A DNA stretch of 60,925 bases from Sedimenticola sp. (GTDB taxonomy: Bacteria > Pseudomonadota > Gammaproteobacteria > Chromatiales > Chromatiaceae), in contig JALSJZ010000104.1 in NCBI GenBank assembly GCA_026989135.1, positions 1-60,925 of the forward strand, written 5' to 3'. The translations under genes and the position numbers were made by a program. Below the pieces are notes generated by a model. The model searched no databases, was not told the origin of the DNA, and was given only the letters and a program-made list of their open reading frames with translations. Shown piece by piece: positions 26,032 through 35,379 of the stretch (its first letter is position 1; every line of letters starts with the position of its first letter).

Positions 26032-26123
26032 TTTTCTAGGGGTAATGTAATCTAAAACATCATGAGTTTGCTTTAACTTTATGAAAATAAAGTGATTTAA
26101 TAAAAAACCAAGAAAAGAGACAG

Positions 26124-26148
26124 AAAGCATGTTGTGCTTTTATCTTTT
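26124..26148 (+). terminator. Weak hairpin with T-rich tail between fabG and acpP
   Basis: AAAGCA (26124-26129) pairs with TGCTTT (26135-26140) over a five-base loop and is followed by TATCTTTT. The stem is short and AT-rich, so termination would be partial. It could separate fabG messages from the abundant acpP transcript, for which a TAAAAT -10-like hexamer lies at 26161-26166. Confidence 0.35.
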
Positions 26149-26217
26149 CGAATTTGTTACTAAAATAGCCCAGCGGTACAGGTTGGGCCGTCCATACATC
26201 CAGAGGATTAAAAGAAT

Positions 26218-26454
26218 ATGAGCACTATTGAAGAGCGGGTTAGAGAGACAGTTGTTGAGCAATTGGGTGTTAAAGAAGAAGAAGTAACCCTGGATGCTTC
26301 ATTTGTTGATGACTTGGGTGCAGACTCACTCGATACAGTAGAGTTGGTTATGGCGCTTGAAGAGACCTTTGAAACTGAAATCCCTGATGAAGATGCAGAG
26401 AAGATCACTACGGTTCAGCAGGCCATTGATTACGTTACCAAGCACTCAGGCTAA
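26218..26454 (+). CDS. acpP: Acyl carrier protein
   Basis: The 78-residue acidic protein carries growing acyl chains on 4'-phosphopantetheine attached to Ser37 in [13 protein letters not shown]. It opens [21 protein letters not shown], very like E. coli ACP. AGAGGA (26202-26207) provides the ribosome site. The gap upstream (26032-26217) probably holds its own promoter, in line with the high expression of ACP. Confidence 0.98.
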   Translation: MSTIEERVRETVVEQLGVKEEEVTLDASFVDDLGADSLDTVELVMALEETFETEIPDEDAEKITTVQQAIDYVTKHSG

Positions 26455-26544
26455 GTATTGTTTTTTGCTTCATTGTTTGAACCGGGCATTGGAAAGCACC
26501 ATCGCCCCGTTGTTTAAGATGGCATTCTGTCCCGGAGCACAAGC

Positions 26545-26571
26545 GGCCAGCTTTTTGCTAAAAAGCAGGCC
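26545..26571 (+). other. Hairpin in the acpP-fabF spacer
   Basis: GGCCAGCTTTTT and AAAAAGCAGGCC form an 11-base-pair stem with one A-A mismatch over loop GCT. No T-tract follows, so it is not an intrinsic terminator; it could be an RNase or stability signal that adjusts acpP relative to fabF. The remainder of the 215-base spacer 26455-26669 shows no coding sequence. Confidence 0.45.
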
Positions 26572-26669
26572 TTTGAATGCCTTGATCCAAAATACAGTAG
26601 ATGAAAAGTGCCGCAGCTGGAGCAGGATGTGCCTTATGAATTTTATTGAGAAACGAGAGAGGACATTGT

Positions 26670-27914
26670 ATGTCTGACAGAAGGGTTGTCGTAACAGGAC
26701 TGGGCATGATCTCGCCCGTTGGTCTCAGTGTGGAAACCTCCTGGAAGAATCTCCTCGCGGGCAAAAGCGGCATACAGCCAATTACCCACCTTGATATAGA
26801 GCCGTTCAGCACCCACTTTGGTGGCCCAATCTATGGCTTTGAAATCACTGATTACATCACCAAGAAAGAGGCTCGAAAAATGGATAAATTTATCCATTAT
26901 GGTATCGCAGCCGGTTGCCAGGCCATCAAGGATGCAGGTCTGGAGGTGACGGAAGAGAATGCGCACCGTATTGGTGTTGCTGTGGGTTCTGGTATCGGCG
27001 GTATCACGGGTATTGAGAGCAGCTATGGTGACTACCTGAGAGGCGGCCCCCGCAAGATCTCGCCCTTTTTTGTTCCAAGCAACATCATCAATATGGTGGC
27101 GGGTAACATCTCCATCATGCATGGGTTGAAAGGGCCAAACTACTCCATCGTTTCAGCTTGCAGTACCGGCTCTCACAACATTGCAGAAGCAGCACGGATG
27201 ATTCGTTATGGCAGTGTTGATGCCATGGTTGCAGGCGGTGCCGAGATGGCCACATCGCCTACCGGACTGGGCGGTTTTGCTGCAGCTCGCGCACTCTCCA
27301 CACGCAACGATGACCCCCAGGGTGCCAGTCGACCGTGGGATAGAGATCGCGACGGTTTTGTACTGAGTGATGGTGCCGGTGTTGTCGTACTGGAAGAGCT
27401 TGAGTCCGCAAAAAAACGCGGTGCCACGATCTATGCTGAACTCATTGGTGTTGGCATGAATTCAGATGCCTATCACATGACCTCGCCCTCGCCTAACGGT
27501 GAAGGTGCAAGCCAGTGCATGCAGTTGGCACTACAGGATGCGGGGGTCAATGCCGAAGAGGTGGATTACATCAATGCCCATGGCACCTCTACACCTGCGG
27601 GAGATCTTGCCGAGACCCAGGCGGTCAAAGCTGCCTTTGGTGAACACGCCTACAAACTCTGTGTCAGCTCTACAAAATCAATGACCGGGCACATGCTCGG
27701 TGCAGCAGGCGGAGCAGAGGCCGTATTTACCATCCTGGCACTCAGGGATCAGGTGGTACCCCCCACCATTAACCTGGAAAACCAGGATCCGGCCTGCGAC
27801 CTGGATTTTGTACCCAATACGGCCAGAGAGATGAAGATGGAGGTAGCTATATCCAACTCCTTTGGCTTTGGTGGTACAAACGGCACATTGGCCTTCAGTC
27901 GTTATACAGGGTAG
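26670..27914 (+). CDS. fabF: Beta-ketoacyl-ACP synthase II
   Basis: FabF elongates fatty acids. The 414-residue protein has Cys164 in SACSTGSHN and the two histidines in [11 protein letters not shown] and [12 protein letters not shown], and the C-terminal [15 protein letters not shown] 26670, with GAGAGAGG upstream, gives the family start [12 protein letters not shown]; the frame to 26646 (TTG) is rejected. A strong terminator follows at 27939. Confidence 0.97.
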   Translation: MSDRRVVVTGLGMISPVGLSVETSWKNLLAGKSGIQPITHLDIEPFSTHFGGPIYGFEITDYITKKEARKMDKFIHYGIAAGCQAIKDAGLEVTEENAHRIGVAVGSGIGGITGIESSYGDYLRGGPRKISPFFVPSNIINMVAGNISIMHGLKGPNYSIVSACSTGSHNIAEAARMIRYGSVDAMVAGGAEMATSPTGLGGFAAARALSTRNDDPQGASRPWDRDRDGFVLSDGAGVVVLEELESAKKRGATIYAELIGVGMNSDAYHMTSPSPNGEGASQCMQLALQDAGVNAEEVDYINAHGTSTPAGDLAETQAVKAAFGEHAYKLCVSSTKSMTGHMLGAAGGAEAVFTILALRDQVVPPTINLENQDPACDLDFVPNTAREMKMEVAISNSFGFGGTNGTLAFSRYTG

Positions 27915-27938
27915 CGGCTTGGCAGTCATTTGCCCTAC

Positions 27939-27974
27939 AAAGGGCGTCCTGCTTGCAGGGCGCCTTTTCTGTTT
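27939..27974 (+). terminator. Intrinsic terminator after fabF
   Basis: A 14-base left arm (27939-27952, AAAGGGCGTCCTGC) pairs with 27955-27968 with one mismatch and one wobble over a two-base loop, then TTTTCTGTTTT. It lies six bases before pabC, so part of the transcription of pabC-mltG-tmk-holB may depend on read-through or on a promoter within fabF. Confidence 0.85.
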
Positions 27975-27980
27975 TAAGGA

Positions 27981-28805
27981 ATGAATTTGCTCATTAATGG
28001 CGAACAGACAGATCAAATTTCTGCACTGGATCGTGGCATCCAGTATGGTGATGGCCTGTTTGAAACCATTGCGGTAATAGATGGGCGGCTCAGTTTGTGG
28101 GAACGGCATGTTCAGCGTTTACTCAGTGGCTGTGAACGGCTGGGCATTACAGCACCTGAGCCTGCGCGGTTGCTTGCGGAAGCCAAAACACTGATCAGTC
28201 ATCAGCAAAGAGCTGTGCTCAAAATAGTCGTGACCCGTGGCATTGGCGGGCGTGGGTATCGTCCAGCCAAGGATGCGCAACCCAGCAGGGTACTCCACTG
28301 CACCCCCTGGCCTGATTATCCGGCAGAGTGCTGGAAAAAAGGTATCTCAATGCGTCTCTGCACAACGGGTCTGGGGATCAATCCAGCCCTTGCGCAACTT
28401 AAGCATCTCAATCGACTGGAGCAGGTAATGGCACGTTCTGAGTGGAGCGACCCCGCTATCTTTGAAGGCCTGATGCTGGACAGCGATGGGCGAGTCATTG
28501 AAGGGACGATGAGCAACCTCTTTTTGATCAAAAAGGGGGCTCTTATAACACCAGACCTCAAATACTGCGGGGTTGCAGGGATTATGCGGGGATTGATAAT
28601 CGAGCTTGCCAGCAAGCTGAATATCCCGATGCAGATAGAGGGTGTCAGTCTGGATGATGTTAAGAGCGCTGACGCCCTGTTTATCTCAAATTCACTGATT
28701 GGTATCCTGCCGGTAAGGGTGTTTTCCGGCCAGAACTATCATCTTGAGCCGATCCCTCCTGCATTAATACAGGCCGTAGATAGACAGATGAGTGGTCACA
28801 GCTAA
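27981..28805 (+). CDS. pabC: Aminodeoxychorismate lyase
   Basis: PabC releases pyruvate from aminodeoxychorismate to give 4-aminobenzoate for folate. The 274-residue fold-type IV PLP enzyme has DRGIQYGDGLFETI, the PLP lysine Lys141 in QLKHLNRLEQVM and EGTMSNLFLIKKG. It lies between fabF and mltG as in E. coli, and its stop is two bases from mltG. Confidence 0.94.
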   Translation: MNLLINGEQTDQISALDRGIQYGDGLFETIAVIDGRLSLWERHVQRLLSGCERLGITAPEPARLLAEAKTLISHQQRAVLKIVVTRGIGGRGYRPAKDAQPSRVLHCTPWPDYPAECWKKGISMRLCTTGLGINPALAQLKHLNRLEQVMARSEWSDPAIFEGLMLDSDGRVIEGTMSNLFLIKKGALITPDLKYCGVAGIMRGLIIELASKLNIPMQIEGVSLDDVKSADALFISNSLIGILPVRVFSGQNYHLEPIPPALIQAVDRQMSGHS

Positions 28806-28807
28806 AC

Positions 28808-29806
28808 ATGTCACATCGCCTGCTGGGAACTGTGATCCTCATCTCCGCGCTTCTGATTGCCTGGCTGGCAATGGATTTTCGCCATTTTGCAGGCTCATCA
28901 CTAAAACTCCCTGAGCAGGGTCTTCCGTATATCCTTGAACCGGGCAGCTCGGTAAACAGTCTGGCGGCTGACCTCAAGGCTGCCGGGGTGCTGGAGAATG
29001 AGCTCTATATGCGGATACTGGCTCGCTGGGAGGGACAGGCCAACCAGCTCAAGGCGGGGGAGTACCTTTTTACCGCCGATATGTCGCCGCGCAGCCTGCT
29101 GAATCATATCGTTGCAGGCAAGGTCATCCAGCATGCCTTTACGCTGGTGGAGGGGTGGACATTTCGCCAGCTGATGCAGGCGCTTCGCCAGCATGATGCG
29201 CTGACACATACCCTGAATGGCCTGTCGGATGAAGAGATCATGCAGCGGATAGGCCATGCCGGTGAGCACCCTGAAGGGCGGTTTTTATCGGACACCTACC
29301 TCTTCCCCCGGGGAACAACCGATGTATCATTCCTGCAGCGCGCCTATAATGCGATGGATCGGTTCCTTCAGTTTGAGTGGGAGAGACGCGATGCCGGACT
29401 TCCCCTGAAAACCCCCTACGAAGCCTTGATCCTTGCCTCGATTGTTGAACGGGAGACGGGGCTTGCCACAGAGCGAGCAGAGATTGCCGGGGTCTTTATC
29501 CGCAGGCTGCAAAAAAAGATGCGCCTACAGACCGACCCAACCGTAATCTATGGGATGGGGGAGGCCTTTGATGGTGATCTTCGCCGACGCGATCTAAAAG
29601 CAAAAACACCCTACAACACCTACACCAATCATGGTTTGCCACCAACACCCATTGCGATGCCGGGTGCGGATGCCATAATAGCGGTGCTACACCCGGCAGC
29701 GGGCGCCACGCTCTATTTTGTTGCCAAGGGAGATGGCAGCCACCAGTTTTCAGAGACGCTGGCAGAGCATAATAGCGCGGTGCGCAGATACCAGTTGAAA
29801 AAATAG
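28808..29806 (+). CDS. mltG: Endolytic murein transglycosylase MltG
   Basis: MltG cleaves nascent glycan strands and sets their length. The 332-residue protein has one N-terminal membrane helix (about 5-24), a LysM-like segment (GSSVNSLAADLKAAGV) and the YceG domain with the catalytic Glu in ILASIVERETG and the PTVIYGMG ... TPYNTYTNHGLPPTPIAMPG signature. It is followed after four bases by tmk. Confidence 0.95.
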   Translation: MSHRLLGTVILISALLIAWLAMDFRHFAGSSLKLPEQGLPYILEPGSSVNSLAADLKAAGVLENELYMRILARWEGQANQLKAGEYLFTADMSPRSLLNHIVAGKVIQHAFTLVEGWTFRQLMQALRQHDALTHTLNGLSDEEIMQRIGHAGEHPEGRFLSDTYLFPRGTTDVSFLQRAYNAMDRFLQFEWERRDAGLPLKTPYEALILASIVERETGLATERAEIAGVFIRRLQKKMRLQTDPTVIYGMGEAFDGDLRRRDLKAKTPYNTYTNHGLPPTPIAMPGADAIIAVLHPAAGATLYFVAKGDGSHQFSETLAEHNSAVRRYQLKK

Positions 29807-29810
29807 AACC

Positions 29811-30449
29811 ATGAGCAAGAACAAGGGCAGATTCATTACCGTAGAGGGTGGCGAGGGGGCAGGGAAAAGCACCAACCTTGAGCTGATAAAAGAGCTGCTG
29901 GAGGCTGCCGGCCACCCGGTTCTGTTTACCCGCGAACCTGGCGGCACCCCATTGGGTGAAGAGATCAGAACCCTGCTGCTGGGGCACCGAGATGATGGCA
30001 TGGCTGCGGAGACGGAACTGCTGCTGATGTTTGGTGCCCGTGCAGAGCACCTCAATAGAAAAATCATCCCGGCACTGAATGCCGGCACCTGGGTCTTGTG
30101 TGATCGCTTTACCGATGCCACCTATGCCTATCAGGGCGGTGGGCGGGGTATTGCACCGGAGCGTATCCAGATCCTTGAGCAGTGGGTGCAGCATGATCTG
30201 CGGCCAGATCTGACACTGCTGCTGGATCTCCCTGTCGAGGTGGGTCTGGAGCGGGCAGGCAGACGTTCTGCCCCTGATCGCTTTGAGAGTGAAGCCAGCC
30301 AGTTTTTTCAAAATGTCAGAGCACGCTATCTGGATATTGCCAAAAAAGAGTCAACGCGGGTGAAGGTGGTTGATGCCTCCATGCCGCTCCCACAGGTTCA
30401 GTCCCAGATCAAAACAGTGGTCGGGGCTTTTTTGAGCAGTTGCAGATGA
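29811..30449 (+). CDS. tmk: Thymidylate kinase
   Basis: Tmk phosphorylates dTMP to dTDP. The 212-residue protein has the P-loop VEGGEGAGKST, TREPGGTPLGEEIR, the DRFTDATYAYQGGGR motif and an Arg-rich LID (ERAGRRSAPDRFE). Its stop overlaps the holB start codon (ATGA at 30446-30449), so translation is coupled. Confidence 0.96.
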   Translation: MSKNKGRFITVEGGEGAGKSTNLELIKELLEAAGHPVLFTREPGGTPLGEEIRTLLLGHRDDGMAAETELLLMFGARAEHLNRKIIPALNAGTWVLCDRFTDATYAYQGGGRGIAPERIQILEQWVQHDLRPDLTLLLDLPVEVGLERAGRRSAPDRFESEASQFFQNVRARYLDIAKKESTRVKVVDASMPLPQVQSQIKTVVGAFLSSCR

Positions 30450-31453
30450 GCGAACCATTGAAACCCCATATCTATCCCTGGCAGCACCCCATTTGGCAAC
30501 ACCTGCATGCCGCGCGTCAGACGGGGCGGCTGCCTCATGCGCTGCTATTTACAGGTGCGGAAGGTTTGGGGAAAAAGCAGCTTGCCATAACCTTTGCCCA
30601 GGCCCTTCTCTGTGAGACATTGAACGATGCAAACCAGCCTTGCGGCGCATGCCGGGGGTGCCACCTGTTTCAGGTGGGGAATCACCCGGATTACAGACGT
30701 ATCGAGCCAGAGGAGGCGGGCAAGGCCATCAAGATTGACACCATCCGGGCCTTTGTTGATAAAGGGGCACTGATGGCACAGGCAGGGGGTTATAAGGTGA
30801 CTGTGATTGAGCCGGCAGATGCGATGAACAGCGCGGCCGCCAATAGCCTGCTCAAAACCCTGGAAGAGCCGACGCTCTGGACTGTTATCATGCTGGTAAC
30901 CAGCCGCCCAGGGCGGCTGCCCGCTACAATCCGAAGCCGTTGCCAGCGCATCACCTGCCCGGTTCCTCCCCGCAAGCAGGCAACAGAGTGGCTGGCAACC
31001 CAGATAGAAGGGGGCGATCCTGCCTTGCTGCTGGCGATGGGCAGTGGTGCACCACTGCTTGCCAAACAGCTTGCGGTACCGGGGCTGCTTCAAGAAAGAG
31101 CCAGAATGGTCGATGAGTTTCATGCCGCATTGAGTGGCAGAGCAGATCCGGTAGCCATTGCCGGGCGCTGGGACAAGCTGGAACTTCCCCGCGTCCTGAA
31201 CTGGATGAATGGCTGGCTGATTGATATGCTTCGGCTTAAGTTTGGCAAGCAGCCACCGGCGCTATACAACCCCGACCAGATCCAGAGTTTGCAGGCGATG
31301 GCGCAGGTACTAGACTTAACCGTGCTCTATGGCATGCTGGATCGGGTCTATGAGGCCAATCGAACCCTTGGCTCACAACTCAACAGCCTCATGACACTGG
31401 AAAGCATTTTACTGGCCTGGGCCAATAGCAAAAAGACAACGATGCGAACCTGA
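30446..31453 (+). CDS. holB: DNA polymerase III, delta' subunit
   Basis: HolB is the clamp-loader subunit delta'. The 335-residue protein has a degenerate P-loop GAEGLGKKQLA, the zinc-binding cysteines CGACRGCHLF, and sensor motif NSLLKTLEEP followed by TSRPGRLPATIRSRC. ATG 30446 is preferred over the TTG at 30440 because it overlaps the tmk stop in the usual ATGA arrangement. Confidence 0.94.
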   Translation: MSEPLKPHIYPWQHPIWQHLHAARQTGRLPHALLFTGAEGLGKKQLAITFAQALLCETLNDANQPCGACRGCHLFQVGNHPDYRRIEPEEAGKAIKIDTIRAFVDKGALMAQAGGYKVTVIEPADAMNSAAANSLLKTLEEPTLWTVIMLVTSRPGRLPATIRSRCQRITCPVPPRKQATEWLATQIEGGDPALLLAMGSGAPLLAKQLAVPGLLQERARMVDEFHAALSGRADPVAIAGRWDKLELPRVLNWMNGWLIDMLRLKFGKQPPALYNPDQIQSLQAMAQVLDLTVLYGMLDRVYEANRTLGSQLNSLMTLESILLAWANSKKTTMRT

Positions 31454-31462
31454 GAATATCCA

Positions 31463-31825
31463 ATGAACCCACCAAATACACCCGGCGCCGGACGGCAAGG
31501 CATCCTCTCTCTCACGATAAAGGATAAGAATGCCCTCTATGCGGCCTACATGCAGTTTGTAAAAAATGGCGGCCTGTTTATTCCAACCAATAAAAAATAC
31601 AGGGTTGGGGATGAGGTGTTTATGCTGCTCACCCTGATGGAGGAGACAGAGCGTATCCCGGTTGCGGGAAAGATTATCTGGATAACCCCGATGGGTGCCG
31701 AAGGTAACCGCGCAGCAGGCATTGGTGTGCAGTTCAGCGACCAGGACAAGGGCACCGCCCGAAACAAGATTGAAGGTTATCTGGGTGGCGCACTGAAGTC
31801 AGATCGCCCTACCCATACGATGTGA
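31463..31825 (+). CDS. pilZ: PilZ-domain protein of the type IV pilus type
   Basis: The 120-residue protein matches the PilZ encoded after holB in Pseudomonas and Xanthomonas, needed for type IV pilus formation. It has the beta-barrel core (GGLFIPTNKKYRVGDEVFMLL ... IPVAGKIIWITP ... GIGVQF). The c-di-GMP signature RxxxR is absent, as in this pilus-specific subgroup, which acts by protein contacts. Position holB-pilZ-tatD is conserved. FimV, another pilus-related gene, ends the window. Confidence 0.92.
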   Translation: MNPPNTPGAGRQGILSLTIKDKNALYAAYMQFVKNGGLFIPTNKKYRVGDEVFMLLTLMEETERIPVAGKIIWITPMGAEGNRAAGIGVQFSDQDKGTARNKIEGYLGGALKSDRPTHTM

Positions 31826-31858
31826 CCACCTTTATTATAAAAACAAGATTTATAGACC

Positions 31859-32641
31859 ATGCTGGTAGATTCCCACTGCCATCTGGATAGAGTCGACCTC
31901 TCTCCTTATGATGGCGATTTTTCCGCTTTTCTGGATGCCACTCGCGATGCCGGGGTAGAGCAGATGCTCTGCGTCTCCATTGATATGGAGAGCTACCCTG
32001 AGATGCTGTCACTGGTCGAGCCGTATGATCAGATCTCCATCTCTGCCGGGGTTCACCCGAATGAAGAGCATCGCCATGAGCCTGAGCCGGATGAGCTGGT
32101 CAAGCTGGCCGCGCATCCCAAAAACGTGGCCATAGGTGAAACGGGGCTTGACTACTTTCGCAGCAGCGGTGAGCTGGAGTGGCAACGCAGGCGCTTCCGT
32201 ACACATATTGCTGCGGCAAGGGCCTGTAGCAAGCCGCTTATTATCCACAGCCGTGCGGCTCGTAAAGAGAGCATCCAGATCATGCGGGAGGAGGGCGCCC
32301 GTGATGCGGGGGGGGTGATGCACTGCTTTACGGAAGATTGGGATATGGCCAAACAGGCGCTGGATCTTGGTTTTTATATCTCCTTCTCCGGTATTATTAC
32401 ATTCAAAAGCGCTGCTGAGCTGCGTGAGGTTGCAAAGCAGGTTCCGCTGGATCGGATTCTGATTGAGACAGATGCCCCCTATCTCGCGCCGGTGCCACAT
32501 CGTGGTAAAGCAAACTATCCGGAATATGTAAGCCATGTGGCAGATTGTCTTGCCCAGAGCAGGGGCATGGATAGGGAGGGGTTTGTGGCTGCGGTTCGGG
32601 ACAACTATTTCTCTCTGTTCACTGTTTCAGGCGGGAACTGA
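31859..32641 (+). CDS. tatD: TatD-family metal-dependent DNase
   Basis: The 260-residue barrel has the metal ligands HCH in VDSHCHLDR, Glu in GETGLDYF, His residues in LIIHSRAA and VMHCFTE, and the Asp in IETDAPYLAP. TatD-type enzymes are 3'-5' exonucleases or deoxyribonucleases; despite the name they are not part of Tat export. It closes the conserved block that began at yceD. The 132 bases after it hold the promoter region of the FKBP gene. Confidence 0.93.
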   Translation: MLVDSHCHLDRVDLSPYDGDFSAFLDATRDAGVEQMLCVSIDMESYPEMLSLVEPYDQISISAGVHPNEEHRHEPEPDELVKLAAHPKNVAIGETGLDYFRSSGELEWQRRRFRTHIAAARACSKPLIIHSRAARKESIQIMREEGARDAGGVMHCFTEDWDMAKQALDLGFYISFSGIITFKSAAELREVAKQVPLDRILIETDAPYLAPVPHRGKANYPEYVSHVADCLAQSRGMDREGFVAAVRDNYFSLFTVSGGN

Positions 32642-32773
32642 CAGTGTGAAAATTTGTCCTACAAAACGGATTTCAACGGATGAAAAGCATCGGGTATGAT
32701 GCAACAAAAAATCGTTTTAAATACTACTAAGACCGGATACAGGTCATCACTCATTTATCAATCAGGGTAATTT

Positions 32774-33448
32774 ATGAAAATAAAACAGGGCATTGCCATT
32801 GCGTTACTTGGACTCAGCACAACAGCCGTTGCAGATGAGGTCAAGCTGGATACAGATCAGCAGAAAGTCAGCTACGTGCTGGGTTACCAGGCAGGTGCCC
32901 AGATGAAGCAACAAAATATGAATGTTGACTTTGATACCTTGACCAAAGCGATCAAGGATGGGTTGGACGGTGCTACCCCGCGTCTGGCAGGTGAACAGGC
33001 GGCGGAAGTCATGCGGAAATTCCAGGCAGATCAGAGGGCGCAGCAGGTGAAGATCGGAGAGGACAATGCCAAGGCTGGAGCTGCCTTTTTAGCTGAAAAC
33101 AAGGGTAAACCCGGGGTGGTGACACTTGAAAACGGGTTGCAGTACAAGATCATTAAAGAGGGAACAGGCAATACGCCAAAAGCGACAGACAGCGTAAGCG
33201 TTCATTACCGAGGTACGCTGATTGATGGCAAGGAGTTTGACAGCTCGTACAGCCGTGGTGAACCCACCAGCTTCCCTGTCAATCGTGTTATTCCAGGTTG
33301 GACCCAGATTCTCCAGCTGATGAAAGAGGGTGCAAAATGGCAGGCCTTCATTCCATCTGAACTGGCCTATGGTGCGCAAGGTGCTGGCGGCAATATTGGC
33401 CCGAACTCTACGCTGATATTTGATATTGAGCTGATCAAGATCAACTAA
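32774..33448 (+). CDS. Periplasmic FKBP-type peptidyl-prolyl isomerase (FkpA/Mip-like)
   Basis: The 224-residue protein has a cleavable signal peptide (MKIKQGIAIALLGLSTTAVA, cut before DEVKL), a helical dimerisation region (DQQKVSYVLGYQAGAQMKQQ ...) and a C-terminal FKBP domain with GTLIDGKEFDSSYSRGEP, VIPGWTQ and FIPSELAYG. This is the architecture of FkpA and Mip, which help fold outer-membrane and secreted proteins. It is monocistronic, ending in a strong terminator. Confidence 0.94.
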   Translation: MKIKQGIAIALLGLSTTAVADEVKLDTDQQKVSYVLGYQAGAQMKQQNMNVDFDTLTKAIKDGLDGATPRLAGEQAAEVMRKFQADQRAQQVKIGEDNAKAGAAFLAENKGKPGVVTLENGLQYKIIKEGTGNTPKATDSVSVHYRGTLIDGKEFDSSYSRGEPTSFPVNRVIPGWTQILQLMKEGAKWQAFIPSELAYGAQGAGGNIGPNSTLIFDIELIKIN

Positions 33449-33459
33449 ACGACGGCTAT

Positions 33460-33494
33460 GGCCGGGGTTGCAGCGACTGACCCCGGCCTTTCTC
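33460..33494 (+). terminator. Intrinsic terminator after the FKBP gene
   Basis: GGCCGGGGT (33460-33468) pairs with ACCCCGGCC (33480-33488) over an 11-base loop and is followed by TTTCTCT. Confidence 0.85.
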
Positions 33495-33621
33495 TATCTG
33501 AGCCCCCCCATTGCCTGGCTTTTCCCTCATCTAAAAACATCATACCTGCTATAGTTGCAGTCAATCAGACTGATCTGGGAGAATCAACCCGATCTATTTC
33601 TTATAATAATTGGAGGCGGAA

Positions 33622-34905
33622 ATGACTGAATTCTCAGCAGATTATCTGAAAGCACTTGAAATTGGACGGCCACCCAATGTGGTTAAGCTGTTTCCCCACT
33701 CTAAGGCGTTACTGGTAAGTGGAAAGGTCATTGATCGAGCCATGCTGGCAAAGGGCAATGCGATAACCATTGCCGCCAATGGACGCAACAGCTTTGCAGT
33801 ACGCGGAACCTTGAGAGCCGCACAACATGCCAATGCAGCGGTCATTATCGAGATTGCAAAGTCCGAAGGCGGCGCAAATGCATACTGTCCCGTAAGCCTC
33901 TGGAACATGGCTCGCCAGACCGATGCCTACTGTAACGAGATGGGGATTACCATCCCGGTAGCCATCCATGCCGACCACTATGGCATCAAGGGTGATGCCG
34001 ATATCGAGAGGGCAAAAACCGAGATTCCCTCCATGTTTGATGCTGGCATCACCTCCATTGCCATTGATGCCTCACATCTGCCGGATGCTGATAATCTCAA
34101 CGCAAGTATTGAACTGAATCCACTCTTTCCCGTCTGGGCCGGCTATGAAACAGAGGTGGGTGAGATCAAAGGCAAGCATGGCCTCTCAACCGCAGAAGAG
34201 GCGCTGTTTCTGATCCAGGGTCTCAATGCGCATGACATCCACCCGGACTGGATTGCACTCAACAATGGTACATCGCACGGGCTTGAGGCCAGTGATGCGG
34301 GCATCCAGGTCGACCTGACCGCAGAGATCCACAGCGCACTGGCACCGTATAAGGTCTCGGGCGCGCAGCATGGCACCTCGGGTAACAGCTCGGAGCGTCT
34401 GCGAGAGATTGCGGCAAAGACCCTGACGACCAAGGCCAATGTGGCGACTGCGCTACAGATGATCTCCTGGGGGGTTGAGGTCAATGACTACGGCAATGCC
34501 ATCCTGGATGAGAATGAGCAGTTCATCAAAATCAAAGGCGAAGGTGTGGAGGAGGCTGTCTGGGCCGAGATGGTGGCCTATGCGGATGCAAAAGGGTTAA
34601 AGAAGGGTGACTATAAAAAGCTCAACCTCCCGTTCGAGAATCGCCTGCTGGGTCAACCCGCAGAGATTCGTGAACGGATGGTTCAGCGGGTAGAGGATTT
34701 CGTCTATACCCTGCTGGTCGACGTATTCAATGCCAGGGATACTGCGCCACTTGCCATTGATCTGATATTGAAAGCGGGCTCCTATGATGTGGGTGTAAAG
34801 GGTACGGTGATTGAAGACCCTGCTGAATGGACACCGGAGAAGATCGTAGAAAAAGGCGCTGCGATTGATTCAGACAAAGGGCCGGAAGGCGATTGGGATG
34901 ACTGA
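33622..34905 (+). CDS. Class II fructose-bisphosphate aldolase family protein (long, divergent type)
   Basis: The 427-residue protein shows altered class II aldolase motifs in order: IPVAIHADHYG in place of the usual HLDHG (zinc His and catalytic Asp), YETEVGEIKGKHG, LNNGTSHG and VSGAQHGTSGNS (zinc His and phosphate loop). It is about 80-100 residues longer than typical class II enzymes because of a C-terminal region (after about 310). It may act in glycolysis/Calvin cycle or on a related keto-sugar phosphate. ATG 33622 has GGAGG at 33612-33616; an earlier TTG is rejected. It stands alone with a terminator. Confidence 0.82.
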   Translation: MTEFSADYLKALEIGRPPNVVKLFPHSKALLVSGKVIDRAMLAKGNAITIAANGRNSFAVRGTLRAAQHANAAVIIEIAKSEGGANAYCPVSLWNMARQTDAYCNEMGITIPVAIHADHYGIKGDADIERAKTEIPSMFDAGITSIAIDASHLPDADNLNASIELNPLFPVWAGYETEVGEIKGKHGLSTAEEALFLIQGLNAHDIHPDWIALNNGTSHGLEASDAGIQVDLTAEIHSALAPYKVSGAQHGTSGNSSERLREIAAKTLTTKANVATALQMISWGVEVNDYGNAILDENEQFIKIKGEGVEEAVWAEMVAYADAKGLKKGDYKKLNLPFENRLLGQPAEIRERMVQRVEDFVYTLLVDVFNARDTAPLAIDLILKAGSYDVGVKGTVIEDPAEWTPEKIVEKGAAIDSDKGPEGDWDD

Positions 34906-34953
34906 CAGTTGGCTATGGCTATGGCAATGACCGGTCACTGTTGCTTCAAATAT

Positions 34954-34984
34954 AAAACAGCCCGCTTTGGCGGGCTGTTTTATT
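34954..34984. terminator. Bidirectional intrinsic terminator between the aldolase gene and gloA
   Basis: AAAACAGCCCGC (34954-34965) pairs perfectly with GCGGGCTGTTTT (34970-34981) over a four-base loop. It gives a T-tract on both strands and so can end both converging transcripts. Confidence 0.9.
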
Positions 34985-34988
34985 GAGT

Positions 34989-35375
34989 TCAGGATTTACA
35001 ACCAATCAGCTCAATCTGATAACCATCAGGGTCTTCCAGAAATGCAATGATGGTGGTACCTGCATTCATGGGGCCAGCCTCGCGGATAATCTTTCCACCC
35101 TGTTTTTTCATGGCTTCACAGGCCTGATAGACATCATCGACCTCAATGGCAATGTGGCCAAACCCATTGCCCAGGTCGTAGCTCTCCTCCCCCCAGTTAT
35201 AGGTAAGTTCAAGCAGCGTGTTTTTTGACTCTTCTCCGTAACCGAGAAAGGCTAGGGTGAACTTGCCATCGGGGTACTCTTTACGGCGCAGCTCTCTCAT
35301 GCCCAGCACCTCGGTGTAGAACTGAACCGACCTTTCGAGGTCGCCAACGCGCAGCATGGTGTGAAGAATACGCAT
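34989..35375 (-). CDS. gloA: Lactoylglutathione lyase (glyoxalase I)
   Basis: GloA converts the methylglyoxal-glutathione adduct to S-lactoylglutathione. The 128-residue protein starts [20 protein letters not shown] and has the four metal ligands His5, Glu56, His74 and Glu122 at the same positions as the nickel-dependent E. coli enzyme. ATG at 35375 is chosen; the longer frame runs into the upstream gene. It follows the epimerase gene by four bases and is probably read with it. Confidence 0.96.
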   Translation of the reverse strand: MRILHTMLRVGDLERSVQFYTEVLGMRELRRKEYPDGKFTLAFLGYGEESKNTLLELTYNWGEESYDLGNGFGHIAIEVDDVYQACEAMKKQGGKIIREAGPMNAGTTIIAFLEDPDGYQIELIGCKS

Positions 35376-35379
35376 CAGC

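Noticed and set aside
33602-33607. TATAAT before the aldolase gene as a -10 box
   Set aside because: It would start transcription inside the ribosome-binding site only about 8 bases before the ATG, and no -35 is present.
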